In this document: positions 20,469-30,719 of the stretch, piece after piece
Layout of the letters: each line of letters opens with the position of its first letter
Position numbering within the stretch: the stretch's first letter is position 1
Origin: Cherax quadricarinatus
Taxonomy: Eukaryota > Arthropoda > Malacostraca > Decapoda > Parastacidae
Reading direction: 5' to 3'
Length of the DNA stretch: 64,000 nt
NCBI RefSeq assembly: GCF_038502225.1
Contig: NC_091369.1
Span: 18,735,943-18,799,942, forward strand
Notes under the pieces: generated by a model
Database searches by the model: none
Seen by the model: only the letters and a program-made list of their open reading frames with translations
Told to the model about the DNA's origin: nothing
Program-made: the position numbers and the translations under genes

Positions 20469-21480
20469 TCACGAGACTCCCTGGCATAAAGAGTAATCCT
20501 GCACTATTGTATAACATTGTTGCTTAAGGCTCTGCACAATAGACTCGACTAAATAGCTGTCGAGTTTACACAGCCCATAATTTGAGTTATATACGGCATT
20601 CCTATCATGTTTGAAGAAAAGGAACTCACGTTTCTTTCCATGATGGTACTGTTGGGTACAATTATCTGGGTGGCAGCCCACCCCAGTGGGTAATTACAAG
20701 AGCTAACATGGTTAAAGATTGCATTCTACACCCGGTTCATCCTGATTGAGTATTAGTGTTGGGATAATCTGGTTTCTAGTGGTTTACCTGTCTGGCCAAT
20801 GTATGAGAGTGTTGGGATAATCTGGTTTCTAGTGGTTTACCTGTCTGGCCAATGTATGAGAGTGGGCAAAGAGTGCATGGGACCTTGTAAACACTACCCA
20901 CATTATTAGGCAGTGTGTTTTTAATCAGTCTCTGTTTCACTGTCCCAGTGTTTCTGAAAATAAGATTTATGTTGAACTTTAGTGTCTCGCTCAGGCAGAC
21001 CAAATTATAATTGTATGGCAATACCAGTACATTTTTCTTGGCAGGCATTTCCTTAGGTTCAGTCATGTAAAAAGTCTTCCTAGCTGTCAGTAACGCCTTC
21101 TCAACTAAATTCCTGGAGTATCTCAGTTTTGTGGCTATGTTCAATAGCTTATTGATTTCATCTTCTAAATACACAGGACTGCAGATATGCAAAACTCTCG
21201 TGATCACTGTAAGGAAAATACTCCTTTTAACCCTAGATTCGTGTTTGCAATAATAATGAATGTATGACAACACATTGGTGGTCTTCCTGTAAATTGTAAA
21301 TTTGAATCTTCTGTAGACACGATGGATTAAAACATCTAGGAAAGGTAGAGTGTTATCTATTTCATGTTCTGTTGTGAACCTAATAGAAGGTACCAGATCA
21401 TTGAGTGTAAGTAGGAACTCATCAATGTTATGATCTCTAGGCCAAAGGCAAAAAAATCATCAGTACATCAGAACTACCTC
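20469..21480 (-). pseudogene. Penelope-like element 3: RT end plus GIY-YIG endonuclease, broken
   Basis: Minus-strand reading gives the RT tail (NIDEFLLTLNDLVPSIRF, TLPFLDVLIHR, KFTIYRKTTNVLSYIHYYC), the PLE linker (LHICSPVYLEDEINKLLNIA) and a GIY-YIG domain (GSVYKVPCTLCPLSYIGQTG, KPLETRLSQH). The C-terminal piece NSNYGLCKLDSYLVESIV lies at 20469-20681 in another frame. A 55-bp tandem duplication at about 20756-20863 adds damage. The catalytic YxDD region near 21465 is altered (CTDD-like, then a frameshift). PLE proteins combine a telomerase-like RT with a GIY-YIG nuclease. The N-terminal RT is missing. Confidence 0.75.
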
Positions 21481-21535
21481 ATTTCTCCTGTTTCTGCTTT
21501 TACAACATTGCACAGCTCCTGATGACGTACTGACA
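21481..21535 (+). mobile_element. PLE3 3' region fragment, inverted, truncated in the ribozyme core
   Basis: This is the plus-strand match of 19585-19650. It ends ten bases after CTGATGA (21519-21525), where SINE sequence starts. Confidence 0.45.
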
Positions 21536-21605
21536 CTATTGCAAACAAACCATACCACGGGTGGGGTTAGAATCCGCGATCAGAGAGTCAAAAAGCTCCA
21601 GACCG
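21536..21605 (-). mobile_element. tRNA-derived SINE fragment
   Basis: GCAAACAAACCATACCACGG and a degraded B box (GGTTAGAATCCGC) match the SINE at 12360-12455. It breaks off at the end of the anticodon region. Confidence 0.55.
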
Positions 21606-21780
21606 ACGTGACAAATAATTTCAGATGAGAATCTTGCTTGATGATCTGGAGAGAATGATGTTGTGGTCGAAGAAGTGGCAGATGCAGTTTAATGTTGACA
21701 AATGAACGGTTGTAATCCTAGAAAAAGGACAATATCTATGGCATTTACTATCGAAATAATTCAGATATTAACCGAACCGA
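21606..21780 (+). pseudogene. Short CR1-like RT thumb fragment
   Basis: The plus-strand reading DDLERMMLWSKKWQMQFNVD matches the region just after the YADD block in CR1-like reverse transcriptases. The piece stops at an in-frame TGA and nothing else of that element is left. Confidence 0.5.
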
Positions 21781-21815
21781 CCGACACATAACACATAACA
21801 AAAAAAGTATCCAAA

Positions 21816-22349
21816 ATGGTGGGGATCCTCTCCAAGATACGATACTACGTGCCGCAAACTGCCCTTCTCACACTATACCATTCACTTATATATCCATACC
21901 TCACCTATGCTATCTGTGCTTGGGGATCAACTGCAGCAACACACCTAAAGCCAATAATAACCCAACAAAAAGCCGCAGTAAGAATAATCACTAAATCCCA
22001 TCCCTGGCAACACCCCCCACTCTTCATAGATCTAAACTTACTCCCTGTTCAGTACATCCACACTTACTACTGTGCAATCTATATCTACAGGACCTTAAAT
22101 TCCAATATTAACCTTGACCTAAAACGCTTTCTTGATAGTTGTGACAGAACCCACAGGCATAACACCAGACGCAAACATCTCTATGACATTCCCCGTGTTC
22201 GACTAATCCTTTACAAAAATTCAATTTATTTCAAAGGACCTAAAATCTGGAACACCCTACCTGAGAACTCTAGAACTGCAGACACATTCAACACTTTCAT
22301 AACTACAGTTAGAAAACATCTTATCTCCCTGATACACCCCGACAACTAA
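21816..22349 (+). pseudogene. LINE ORF2 C-terminal fragment
   Basis: The 177-residue frame begins MVGILSKIRYYVPQTALLTL. It holds the thumb block LYHSLIYPYLTYAICAWGS and the typical C-terminal pattern: RHNTR, YDIPRVRL, IYFKGPKIWNTLPE. It carries no catalytic RT or endonuclease residues, being 5' truncated. The ATG is internal to the original gene. Confidence 0.7.
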
Positions 22350-22702
22350 CTACATGATAACCACCTGGTGGTTCACAATTACACTCACTCACCCACTGAC
22401 TATAAACCCAGAAATACTAATCTTAATCTTATAATAAATCCTAACTAGTCATAAGTCTGCCTATGATACTCCAATATAGACACTTTGTATTGTGCCAAAC
22501 AAAAGCATTCACATTGCTAAACTCACAAATTATGATGTAGTCACTTACCCTTAATACCATAATCTGTAAGAATTTAATGTTAAGAATTAATCTTAGTCTG
22601 CTCGAAATGCCTAGCCATGCTAGGTGTCCTAGTGGCCCCCTCTGTAATTAGTATTTTATAACATGTAAACCACACAATACCCAAAACCTGTAAATCCCAC
22701 AT

Positions 22703-22715
22703 TATAACCATTATA
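22703..22715 (+). repeat. Target-site duplication, left, of the full-length LINE
   Basis: TATAACCATTATA, repeated at 29336-29348. Confidence 0.8.
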
Positions 22716-22917
22716 TTATTATTATAATCAAAAAGAAGCGCTAAGCCACAAGGACTATACAGCGCTGCAGGGCAGGAAGGAAGCGAGGGCATCAGGTGGC
22801 AAAAGGGAGATGGATGAGCAACAGGTTACGGATAACAGCGGGGCAGTGGATGGTGAAAGGGTAAAGGGCAGCAAGAGACTGAACCAGAAAGGGCTGAGGG
22901 GAGTGCGAAAAGTATCA

Positions 22918-25900
22918 TCAGAGTTTGTGGAGTAAATCAGTCGTTGTCAAGAAGTCAATGAGAGAGTCAGGATTAAAGGAGGGTCCATCAGCAAGAAGGG
23001 AAGGTAAAGAGAGAGTAGGGGAACGAAGACGACGTTGGAGGTAAATTCTGCGTGCTCGTTGATAGAGAGGGCAGTCTAACAGAATGTGGCTAATCGATAC
23101 TGGAACTTGACACTGCTCACAGAGAGGAACAGGGTGCCTCTCCATGAGATACCCATGAGTAAGACGAGTGTGGCCAATGCGAAGGCGGGAGAGAGTGGTC
23201 TCCCAACCTCGGCACTGATGACAAGAAGACGGCCAGTAACCTATGCTCGGTTTAATAGAATGAAGTTTGTTACCGAGCAGAGTTGACCAACGTTGTTGCC
23301 AACGGGTGCGAAGGTGGGTAGCTATTGCAGCAAAATAGTCCAGAAATGGAACACCTCGATAGGAAATTGGTAGGTCATATACTGCTGACCGCGCAGCAGT
23401 GTCTGCCTGTTCATTGCCCTGTACGTCGACATGACCAGGGACCCAACAAAAAACAATATCTTTATGTTTGGTAGAGATACGGCGTAGCCAAAGTTGGATA
23501 CGGAGAACTAGGGGATGAGATGTATCAAATTTTCGTATAGCCTGTAGAGCACTAAGGGAGTCTGAGACTACTACAAATGATGACACAGGCATAGATGCGA
23601 TACGAATAAGTGCTGCAAGAATGGCATACAGTTCAGCAGTAAAAATGCTAGCTGAAGATAGTAAATGCCCTCGTACGACGCTGTCCGGAAACACTGCTGC
23701 GAATCCGACGCCGTCTGAAGACTTAGAGCCATCTGTGTACACAGCGGTGGCATGAGAATGAGAGTGGAAGTGATCAAGAAAAAGAGAGCGGGAAGCCACC
23801 GTAGGCAGTTGAGCTTTCGAGCAAGGGAGTGAGAAAGAACAGACCCGAACAGCTGGAACTTCCCAGGGGGGTAGGGAAAAGTGAGATGCTACATGAACAT
23901 ATAAAGGTGGTAACTGAAGGGAAGACAAGAGTGAAAGTAGGCGAAGAGAAAAGGGACGGAGCAAACAGGGGCGGCGAACGAATAAAGAATGTCTACTAAT
24001 ATCGGTGACCATTCTATAAATGGAAGGATTGTGTAGATCGTGAGAGCGTACATAGTAACGAAGGCAATGGGCATCACGGCGATCAGACAAGGATGGAACA
24101 TTTGCTTCTGTATAGAGGCTCTCAACAGGGGAAGAGCGAAAAGCACCAAGGCACAAACGTAAGCCTTGGTGATGGATAGAGTTAAGGCTAGAGAGAGTAG
24201 CAGGAGAGGCCGCGGAATAAATCTGGTCACCATAATCGAGTTTCGATAAAACGAGGGCTGAATGTAGGCGAAGCAGAGTTCGACGATCAGCTCCCCAGGA
24301 AAGATGAGCAAGGGTTTTAAGAAGGTTTAGCCGGCTGTGACAAGTTGCCTTCAGAGAGGTAATGTGAGGTTTCCAGGTTAACCGACGGTCAAAGAGAAGG
24401 CCTAGAAACCTGACTGTATCACGTTCGGGGATACGGGAGCCATAGAGATACAAAGGATGATCGGAGATAACAGAGCGTCTAGTGAAAGTAATTTGGTGAG
24501 TTTTGGTACTTGAAAATTTAAACCCATGTGTGGTGGCCCAAGTGGAAACACGGTCGACCGCATGCTGGAGAGAAACTGCAATAAGGTGACAGTCAGCGCC
24601 TGCACAAGCAATAGCGAAGTCATCAACATAGAGTGATGACCAAATATTGGGTGGAAGAACAGAGGCCAAATCATTTATAGCAAGGAGAAAAAGTGTTGTG
24701 CTTAGAACACATCCCTGAGGGACACCTTCAGCTTGGACGAAGTCCGGGGAAAGAACATTATTGACTCGAACACGGAAATGTCTGTCAGTTAAAAAGTTCT
24801 TAAGGAAGGATGGTAGATTGCCTCGGAGGCCTAAGGAATGGGCCTGGGCCAAAATATTATACCTCCAAGTTGTGTCATATGCCTTCTCAAGGTCAAAAAA
24901 TATGGCAATAACTGAGTGATTATTCGCAAAGGCATTACGAACATACGTATCCAAGCGTAGTAAGGGGTCTATGGTAGAACGACCCTTACGAAAGCCATAT
25001 TGACTAGCGGAGAGACTGTTGTGAGTCTCTAAATACCACATTAAACGTCGATTTACGAGGCGTTCCATCACTTTGCAAACTGCACTTGTAAGAGCGATGG
25101 GGCGATAGTGGGAGGCATCATGTCCTGTAGTACCCGGTTTGCGGAAAGGGAGAACAATGGCAGATTTCCACAGCTGGGGAAGAACTCCTTGTGCCCAAAT
25201 AAGATTGAAGAGGTGTAAGAGGACTACAAGGGCTGACCGATGTAAATGTTGTAACATACGAATATGAATGTCATCAGGCCCAGCTGCCGATGATCGGCAA
25301 GCTGAGAGCGTTGCCTCCAGTTCTTGAAGTGTAAAAGGCACATTATACTGTTCTTCTCCGAGAGAAGAAAAGTCCAAGGGTACTAACTCTCTGGCAGACT
25401 TTGAGGAAAGAAACGAGGGGCATAGATGGAGCCCTCGGGAAATACGGACCAGATGTGTGCCAAGTTCAATGGCAACGTCGAGAGGGTTTGCTATATCAAC
25501 ACCAGTGACCCGTAGAACAGGAGCCGGGTCAGGAGAGTATTTACCACTCAATTTCCTCACTTTTTTCCAGACTGCACTCATAGAAGAAGCAGAGGTGATG
25601 GTGGAAACATAGTCTCGCCAACAAGTGCGTTTAGCTTCACGGATGACACGGCGAGCGATCGCACGCTTCTGCTTAAAATCAACAAGTCTCTCAGCGGTTC
25701 TATTGTACCGGTACCTGCCCCATGCAGCACGTTTCAAACGTACTGCACGAGCACAAGCAGGAGACCACCAAGGCACACACTTCTGAGAATGCCTGCCTGA
25801 GGTGTGGGGTATAGAATGAGAAGCTGCGGTATAAACTGATGTCGAGAAGATGTGTAGGAGCTCATCAATGGAGGATGAAGAAGGAACCTCACTAAAAGCA

Positions 25901-26619
25901 GTGAGGTGTGAGTAAAGATCCCAATTTGCCCGATCAAATTGCCAGCGAGGGCTACGGGAAGGTGGTGAATAGGAAGGAGAAGTAAGAATGATCGGAAAAT
26001 GATCGCTGTCATGTAAGTCTGGTAGAACAGACCAGGTGAAGTCTAGTGCAGTGGAGGAAGAGCAGACTGATAGATCGATGCAAGAGAGAGTATGAGTACG
26101 AGGATCAAAATGGGTGGGAGTACCCGTATTTAAAACATGGAGGGGGTGAGAGGCAAGAAAAGCCTCCAACTGAATGCCACGTGAGTCACAATGAGACCCC
26201 CCCCAGAGGAAATGGTGGGCATTAAAATCACCAAGTAACAGAAGTGGTGGTGGTAAGGATGAAACAAGAAAGGCAAAGTCTGGGATAGAAAATGCTCGAG
26301 AAGGAGAGAGATATAAAGAACATATTGTAAACCACTTATTCAAGTGGATACGGGCTGCAGTGTAATGCAGCGAGGTATGGACAAATAGTTGACAGTACGG
26401 AATATCATTGCGTAGAAGAAGGGCACTTTCATTAAAGGTCCCATCTGAGAAAGGATCCGAAGAATACAATAAATTATAGCCTGAGATAGGTTGGAAAACA
26501 GCCGAGTGTAATTTTGGTTCTTGTAAGCAAGCACCAACAGGGGAAAACCTGGAAAGCAACATCTGAAGCTCACCCCGATTACCCCTGAGGCCGCGGATAT
26601 TCCACTGTAAATAGGCCAT
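22918..26619 (-). CDS. LINE ORF2: APE endonuclease, reverse transcriptase, RNase H
   Basis: A single 1233-residue frame starting MAYLQWNIRGLRGNRG. The AP-endonuclease spans about residues 1-230, with WNIRG, LQEPK, LLGDFNAHHF near 128 and DSDHFPI. The RT spans about 440-720, with HYRPIALTSAVCK, FFDLEKAYDTTW, AEGVPQGCVLST and the catalytic YVDD near 665. The RNase H spans about 955-1080, with YTDGSKSSDG, AELYAI, VSDSLSALQ and GNEQADTAAR, so all four acidic residues are present. A C-terminal Cys/His block follows (CEQC, then HILLDC). EN-RT-RNase H order and the YVDD with FFDLEKAYDTTW signature point to the I group, Nimb-like. It nicks target DNA and copies the element RNA there. It sits 44 nt after ORF1, an arrangement known in LINEs to need reinitiation or coupling. 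Confidence 0.92.
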   Translation of the reverse strand: MAYLQWNIRGLRGNRGELQMLLSRFSPVGACLQEPKLHSAVFQPISGYNLLYSSDPFSDGTFNESALLLRNDIPYCQLFVHTSLHYTAARIHLNKWFTICSLYLSPSRAFSIPDFAFLVSSLPPPLLLLGDFNAHHFLWGGSHCDSRGIQLEAFLASHPLHVLNTGTPTHFDPRTHTLSCIDLSVCSSSTALDFTWSVLPDLHDSDHFPIILTSPSYSPPSRSPRWQFDRANWDLYSHLTAFSEVPSSSSIDELLHIFSTSVYTAASHSIPHTSGRHSQKCVPWWSPACARAVRLKRAAWGRYRYNRTAERLVDFKQKRAIARRVIREAKRTCWRDYVSTITSASSMSAVWKKVRKLSGKYSPDPAPVLRVTGVDIANPLDVAIELGTHLVRISRGLHLCPSFLSSKSARELVPLDFSSLGEEQYNVPFTLQELEATLSACRSSAAGPDDIHIRMLQHLHRSALVVLLHLFNLIWAQGVLPQLWKSAIVLPFRKPGTTGHDASHYRPIALTSAVCKVMERLVNRRLMWYLETHNSLSASQYGFRKGRSTIDPLLRLDTYVRNAFANNHSVIAIFFDLEKAYDTTWRYNILAQAHSLGLRGNLPSFLKNFLTDRHFRVRVNNVLSPDFVQAEGVPQGCVLSTTLFLLAINDLASVLPPNIWSSLYVDDFAIACAGADCHLIAVSLQHAVDRVSTWATTHGFKFSSTKTHQITFTRRSVISDHPLYLYGSRIPERDTVRFLGLLFDRRLTWKPHITSLKATCHSRLNLLKTLAHLSWGADRRTLLRLHSALVLSKLDYGDQIYSAASPATLSSLNSIHHQGLRLCLGAFRSSPVESLYTEANVPSLSDRRDAHCLRYYVRSHDLHNPSIYRMVTDISRHSLFVRRPCLLRPFSLRLLSLLSSLQLPPLYVHVASHFSLPPWEVPAVRVCSFSLPCSKAQLPTVASRSLFLDHFHSHSHATAVYTDGSKSSDGVGFAAVFPDSVVRGHLLSSASIFTAELYAILAALIRIASMPVSSFVVVSDSLSALQAIRKFDTSHPLVLRIQLWLRRISTKHKDIVFCWVPGHVDVQGNEQADTAARSAVYDLPISYRGVPFLDYFAAIATHLRTRWQQRWSTLLGNKLHSIKPSIGYWPSSCHQCRGWETTLSRLRIGHTRLTHGYLMERHPVPLCEQCQVPVSISHILLDCPLYQRARRIYLQRRLRSPTLSLPSLLADGPSFNPDSLIDFLTTTDLLHKL

Positions 26620-26663
26620 GATTGGCGATGAAGAAAATATCAGGAATCTGTAGGTAAAGGCAC

Positions 26664-28598
26664 CTACGGACTAGAGGGGTTAGAAAAGTCAACGTGTGGT
26701 GGCATTGGAAGATGTTCAAGTAGCGAAGGAACGGAGCGTTGCGAAGAATGGGGTTGTGAAGATGGAGGAGAGGGAAGAGAAGGAACAGGAAGTGAATCAG
26801 TGTCCATTGAAGGTTTAGTCTCTGCAATATATTCTGAAATGGCTTCAAGTGTTTCTGAATTCAAAGATGTATGGGAAACCATATTGGAGATAGGAGGAGG
26901 AGGGTGAGTAAAGATTGGGACAGTAATGGACTGTACCAAAGTAGAGGGGGAGGGAAAAGTGTAAGGGACTGGAGATGAAGTGTGGGGGGGGACAGAAGAG
27001 GTAGAAACCTGGGAGGTGACAGAAGAGGGAGAAACTTGGGAGGGGACAGGGGTGGAAGGCATAGTACGAGGAGGAGGGTGAATCTCCACACTTGTAATAG
27101 AGCCAGAGAGAGGGGAAGAACTAGGTACAGAGACTGGAAAGGTAACGTGTGGAGGTGGAAGAAGGGAAGGAAGGGGCAAAGAAGATTTGAGCAATGTGGA
27201 TTTTTTGGACTTCTGAGTAGAGGGGCGATTGGTATTAGGTGTCGTACGAGGTCTTGTCGATACTGGGGCTTGTGAGGAAGGACGCGAAGATGTGAGAACA
27301 GACTGAGTTGTAGTCGGGACGTCAGAGCCAAGGACAGCAAAAGGATTAGATGCCGTAATGGCTATGGGAGGGGTAACAACAGAGGAGGCTGCAGAAGATG
27401 GGACCCCAGAAGTGGGGGGATGTTTGGAAACATGAGAATAAGAAACACGGGGTAGTCTCCCTTGGAGGCGGAGATGAGTAACTGCCATAGCATAAGGGAG
27501 ACCTTCTGCCTCTTTGAGGCAACGGATTTCACGTTCATTTAAGTAGACCTGGCAACGGCGGGAGTACGAAGGGTGAGCTTCATTACAATTAAGGCAAGAT
27601 GGAGGTTGACTGCAAGATGTATTAGAATGGTTGTCGGCACCACAGACTGGGCATTCGGCCATAGATCTGCAATATTTCGCTGGGTGACCAAAACGCCAGC
27701 AATTTCTACATTGTTGCGGTGTAGGTATCACCTTTCGAACTTGTAACCGATGTCCCGCGACATATACAGAGGACGGGAGTTCTCGGCTGTCAAAAGTTAA
27801 ACGAGCCACATTGCAAGGGTAACGTCTCCGCCCCCGGGCAGGAAGGACATAAGTGTCTACTTTGAGGATTGGGAGATCCTGGAGTTCCAGCTGTTCAAAA
27901 ATGTCATTGCCACATGACTGGAAATTCTGTTGGACTATGGTATGGGGCAGAATGACAGTACCACTACAAGAATTGAGAGAAAGATGTTTTTCAATAGTGA
28001 TAGGAGTAGTATCGATATTCGAAAGGAGAGAAAGATCATGAGCTTGGGTAGCATTCTGGACAGTGACGATGCGCGTACCGCTCTTGAGAGCGTGAAATGA
28101 AATATCTCTGCCAACATGACGCAGGAGCGCTTTGGCAATACTATGGTCAGAAAGGTAGGCAGAAGAAGAAGTTGGTCTTAAAGTAAAGAATTTAGTCCAT
28201 TGTGTGGTCCGAAACTGAGCGTGGAGAGGGAGTGCTTGACGTGTCGGTCGTTTCCGAGTAGAATGGGAAGGTAACGACGGAGCATCATCAGGAGATTGAC
28301 GTTGGCGTTTAGGAGTAGGACCGGAGTTGGTCCGGCATGAAATGGGTGGGCGATTCGAAAATTGCCGTACCGTAGAGGGAGAAGCCGGAAGCATAGTCAA
28401 AGGAGAGCGGAGTTCAGACAAATCGAAGGAGTCAGTCGAAGCCCCGGTACCTGAAGCGGGTGAGGAAACAGCACCAGCAAGAGGTACAGGGGCATCAGGA
28501 GTGTCCGAAGAGTGGTCTAAACACAAGGCAGGGTCAGAATGGGGTGCGGTATCAAGAAGGGGCCCGGGGGTAGTGGTTTCATGGACTAGGGCTGCCAT
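26664..28598 (-). CDS. LINE ORF1: nucleic-acid-binding gag-like protein
   Basis: I chose the start MAALVHETTTPG (28598), giving 644 residues. An ATG 67 codons upstream (28799) is in frame, but the extra stretch is low-complexity Phe/Lys encoded by homopolymer runs and looks like leader. The middle holds an RNA-binding-like region and then zinc knuckles: CRNCWRFGHPAKYC, CPVCGADNHSNTSC and CLNCNEAHPSYSRRC. After them come RCLKEAEGLPYAMAVTHLR and a long Pro/Ser/Thr-rich C-terminus with short repeats (SVTSQVSTSSVPPHTSS). This arrangement is usual for I-group ORF1 proteins, which form the RNP with the element RNA. No lesion is seen. Confidence 0.88.
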   Translation of the reverse strand: MAALVHETTTPGPLLDTAPHSDPALCLDHSSDTPDAPVPLAGAVSSPASGTGASTDSFDLSELRSPLTMLPASPSTVRQFSNRPPISCRTNSGPTPKRQRQSPDDAPSLPSHSTRKRPTRQALPLHAQFRTTQWTKFFTLRPTSSSAYLSDHSIAKALLRHVGRDISFHALKSGTRIVTVQNATQAHDLSLLSNIDTTPITIEKHLSLNSCSGTVILPHTIVQQNFQSCGNDIFEQLELQDLPILKVDTYVLPARGRRRYPCNVARLTFDSRELPSSVYVAGHRLQVRKVIPTPQQCRNCWRFGHPAKYCRSMAECPVCGADNHSNTSCSQPPSCLNCNEAHPSYSRRCQVYLNEREIRCLKEAEGLPYAMAVTHLRLQGRLPRVSYSHVSKHPPTSGVPSSAASSVVTPPIAITASNPFAVLGSDVPTTTQSVLTSSRPSSQAPVSTRPRTTPNTNRPSTQKSKKSTLLKSSLPLPSLLPPPHVTFPVSVPSSSPLSGSITSVEIHPPPRTMPSTPVPSQVSPSSVTSQVSTSSVPPHTSSPVPYTFPSPSTLVQSITVPIFTHPPPPISNMVSHTSLNSETLEAISEYIAETKPSMDTDSLPVPSLPSPPSSQPHSSQRSVPSLLEHLPMPPHVDFSNPSSP

Positions 28599-29335
28599 GG
28601 TTAGGTTACTCCTTTGCTTTTTGTTTTTAAGAAAAAAAAAGAAAGAAGAAAAGAAAATAAAAACAAAAAAAAGAATAAAAAAAGGGGGGAGCGGGGAGGA
28701 ATAGTTCCCAGGAGGAATGAAAGGGCCGGAAATCTCCCTCCGCGCCCAAGAGGACTCGACACCGCTAGTAGCGCAGATGCAGCATGGAACCCGTGCCATA
28801 CCCTACCCTTCATGCCAGTAAACCAGCAATCCGGGATAGCAACCTCACATCTGCCGAGCTACCTCGGTGGACAAAAGAGAGGGCGGCCGGATATCCGCCA
28901 CAAAGCATACCTCCTTCAGCCACCACCCCCGGAATCCGAAAGGTGGCTTCCAGAGATACACCCGTCGCCCAAAAGACACCCAAAGCTACTCCGGGATACC
29001 GGAGAGGGATCGGGACATCCCTAGGCAATCCAGATTCCACGGCAAACTACGCCACCGCCAAGAAACCTCAACGGAATGGGATCGACCCCGGTGTCCTTTC
29101 CCCTACCTAGGAACTAGCACGCCTGTGGGAGAAATCACGAAGGCTAAAAAGAGGAAGGGCAAAAGGGAGGGGTGAGGAGGAGGAGGAGGAATGGAAAAAG
29201 GGGAGGATGGGGAGGATGGGATAGGGGAGGGGAGAATGGGGGGTAATTAGGTTCGGTCTGAGGAAGAAGACCGACAGGGCTAATTCCTCAGACCAAGAGC
29301 CTCTTCACCACGCCAAGGAGCCCCCCTTGAAGAGG
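28599..29335 (-). promoter_or_regulatory. 5' UTR of the full-length LINE
   Basis: The sequence from the TSD to the chosen ORF1 start. LINE 5' UTRs usually carry an internal promoter; none can be read by eye. It contains homopolymeric runs at 28620-28690 and a hairpin with arms GGTCTGAGGAA (29255-29265) and TTCCTCAGACC (29284-29294). Confidence 0.5.
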
Positions 29336-29348
29336 TATAACCATTATA
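29336..29348 (+). repeat. Target-site duplication, right, of the full-length LINE
   Basis: TATAACCATTATA, the match of 22703-22715. The older LINE tail (GAATAAACTTGAATTG) follows. Confidence 0.8.
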
Positions 29349-29375
29349 GAGAATAAACTTGAATTGAATTGAATT

Positions 29376-29620
29376 GAGAAAGACTGGAGTTCTATTTATC
29401 ACAAAAATATTTTCAAGACAAAAATGGCTAAATGTTTACCATAAAACAAATAGAAATCTTGGCTTCATATCAAGAAAAATTGATAAATGGAGGACTTATG
29501 TTATTCAAACTTATATTCCAGCTTTGGTGAGGCTTCATTATGATTATGCTGCTCAGTTCTGGACTCCATTTACAGAATAAACATTAATGTGCTTGAAAAC
29601 ATTCTGAAACAAACGAAGAT
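29376..29620 (+). pseudogene. Decayed LINE RT thumb fragment
   Basis: The plus frame contains NRNLGFISRKI, QTYIPALVRLHYDYAAQFW and TPFTE. These match the LVRPHLEYAVQFWSP block of CR1-like reverse transcriptases. It ends at a stop, with related residues (INVLENILKQTKM) continuing in another frame. Confidence 0.6.
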
Positions 29621-30719
29621 GATACGTACATCAGAATCCTAAAAGACAAGTTAAAAGCAATAAGTTTGTAAGCCTTGGAAAGGCATTTATTTTTTTTGCA
29701 GTGCTTTACAGGTGAGTCTGTTATAAACTCCAGGAGAGATAGTATTTCATTTTGTCTTCCTTCAAGATTTTTGTTTATGACTTCAGAACACCTGATCCGA
29801 CCGGCTTCAAATTATCTGCACTGGTGAACTACAATTAGGAAAAGACAAAACTATAAATTTTATAAAGCTATTTCAGAATTTTTGGACTCGTCTGTCACTG
29901 GTTTCATCTCTTTCTTTTCTGTGATGTGATTTTTAATTCAGAGATTAGGTATAGGTAAGAACTTATTTATTAAATTAGTTAATAAACTTTGAATTGTATT
30001 TCATGTGATGACTAGTGAATATCTCTTCCGATCAGCTTCAAACTTTGTGTCATGGTGGACACTCCTCCGAACAAGGTTCACACATTTTTGGGGTTGCGTA
30101 AATTTTAATACATTCATTTCATTAAACAAATTGATTTCTATGCAATAACTGCAAACCCTAAACACTTGTACTTCTAAATTAGACGCATTTTTTGTTGCCA
30201 ATTTACTAATTTAATTGAAAAATATATTTTCCATGTGATATCTTGAGAACACAAATTCTAAGCACCTTAAATTTAAATTGTTGATGCATTTTATCTAGAA
30301 AAAAAGTTTATTGTTGTTGGGTTGTGTAAGTTCTGATCCGCCGATTTTGTTAAATAGGAATATTAGTTTTTTTGAGGATGTTACTTGAAATTATTCTTTA
30401 AGCTTCCACAGTTGGTGTATCATAGTTTATGGAAACTTTTATTTGTTTAGGGCTATTTTAATGCCAATTTGCTTTTGTTGTTGAAGAAATTTATTATTAG
30501 TTTCGACGCAAAGGCTTCTGAAATTTTCTATGAACAGCAACAAACTTTCATTGATGGTATTTGTCAACAGTAAAAACCGATGATGCTCTCTTTAACATTA
30601 CTTTTGCGTGCATTGTGATAAAATATGATAAGTTTATGTTATATGAGGGATACATCTCTCGGGTCACATAGTGACTGAAGGAAATCTAATTTATATGCGA
30701 GGAGAGAATACATGCTGCG
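29621..30719. other. AT-rich, nothing recognised
   Basis: No convincing ORF, tandem repeat or known element end was seen. Confidence 0.4.

Larger units (their letters stand above)
21781..22715 (+). mobile_element. LINE 3' end (RT C-terminus and 3' UTR), continued at 29349-29375
   Basis: The coding part ends at 22349 and a 3' UTR follows. The element is interrupted at 22715 by the full-length I/Nimb-like LINE. Its tail (GAATAAACTTGAATTGAATT repeats) resumes at 29349 after the duplicated 13-bp target. Confidence 0.7.
22716..29335 (-). mobile_element. Full-length I/Nimb-like LINE with intact ORF1 and ORF2
   Basis: This 6620-bp minus-strand element is bounded by a perfect 13-bp target duplication. 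Order on the minus strand: 5' UTR (29335 to 28599), ORF1 (28598-26664), a 44-nt gap, ORF2 (26619-22918), a 3' UTR (22917 to about 22737) ending in TATAGTCCTTGTGGCTTAGC and a TAATAATAATA tail. Neither ORF has a visible lesion, so it may be recent and able to move. The 5' UTR contains an 11-bp-stem hairpin (29255-29294). The target was the tail of an older LINE. Confidence 0.85.

Noticed and set aside
26664..28799. ORF1 start at 28799
   Set aside because: The extra 67 codons include runs of Phe and Lys from homopolymers; the downstream ATG at 28598 gives a protein like other ORF1s. Not excluded.
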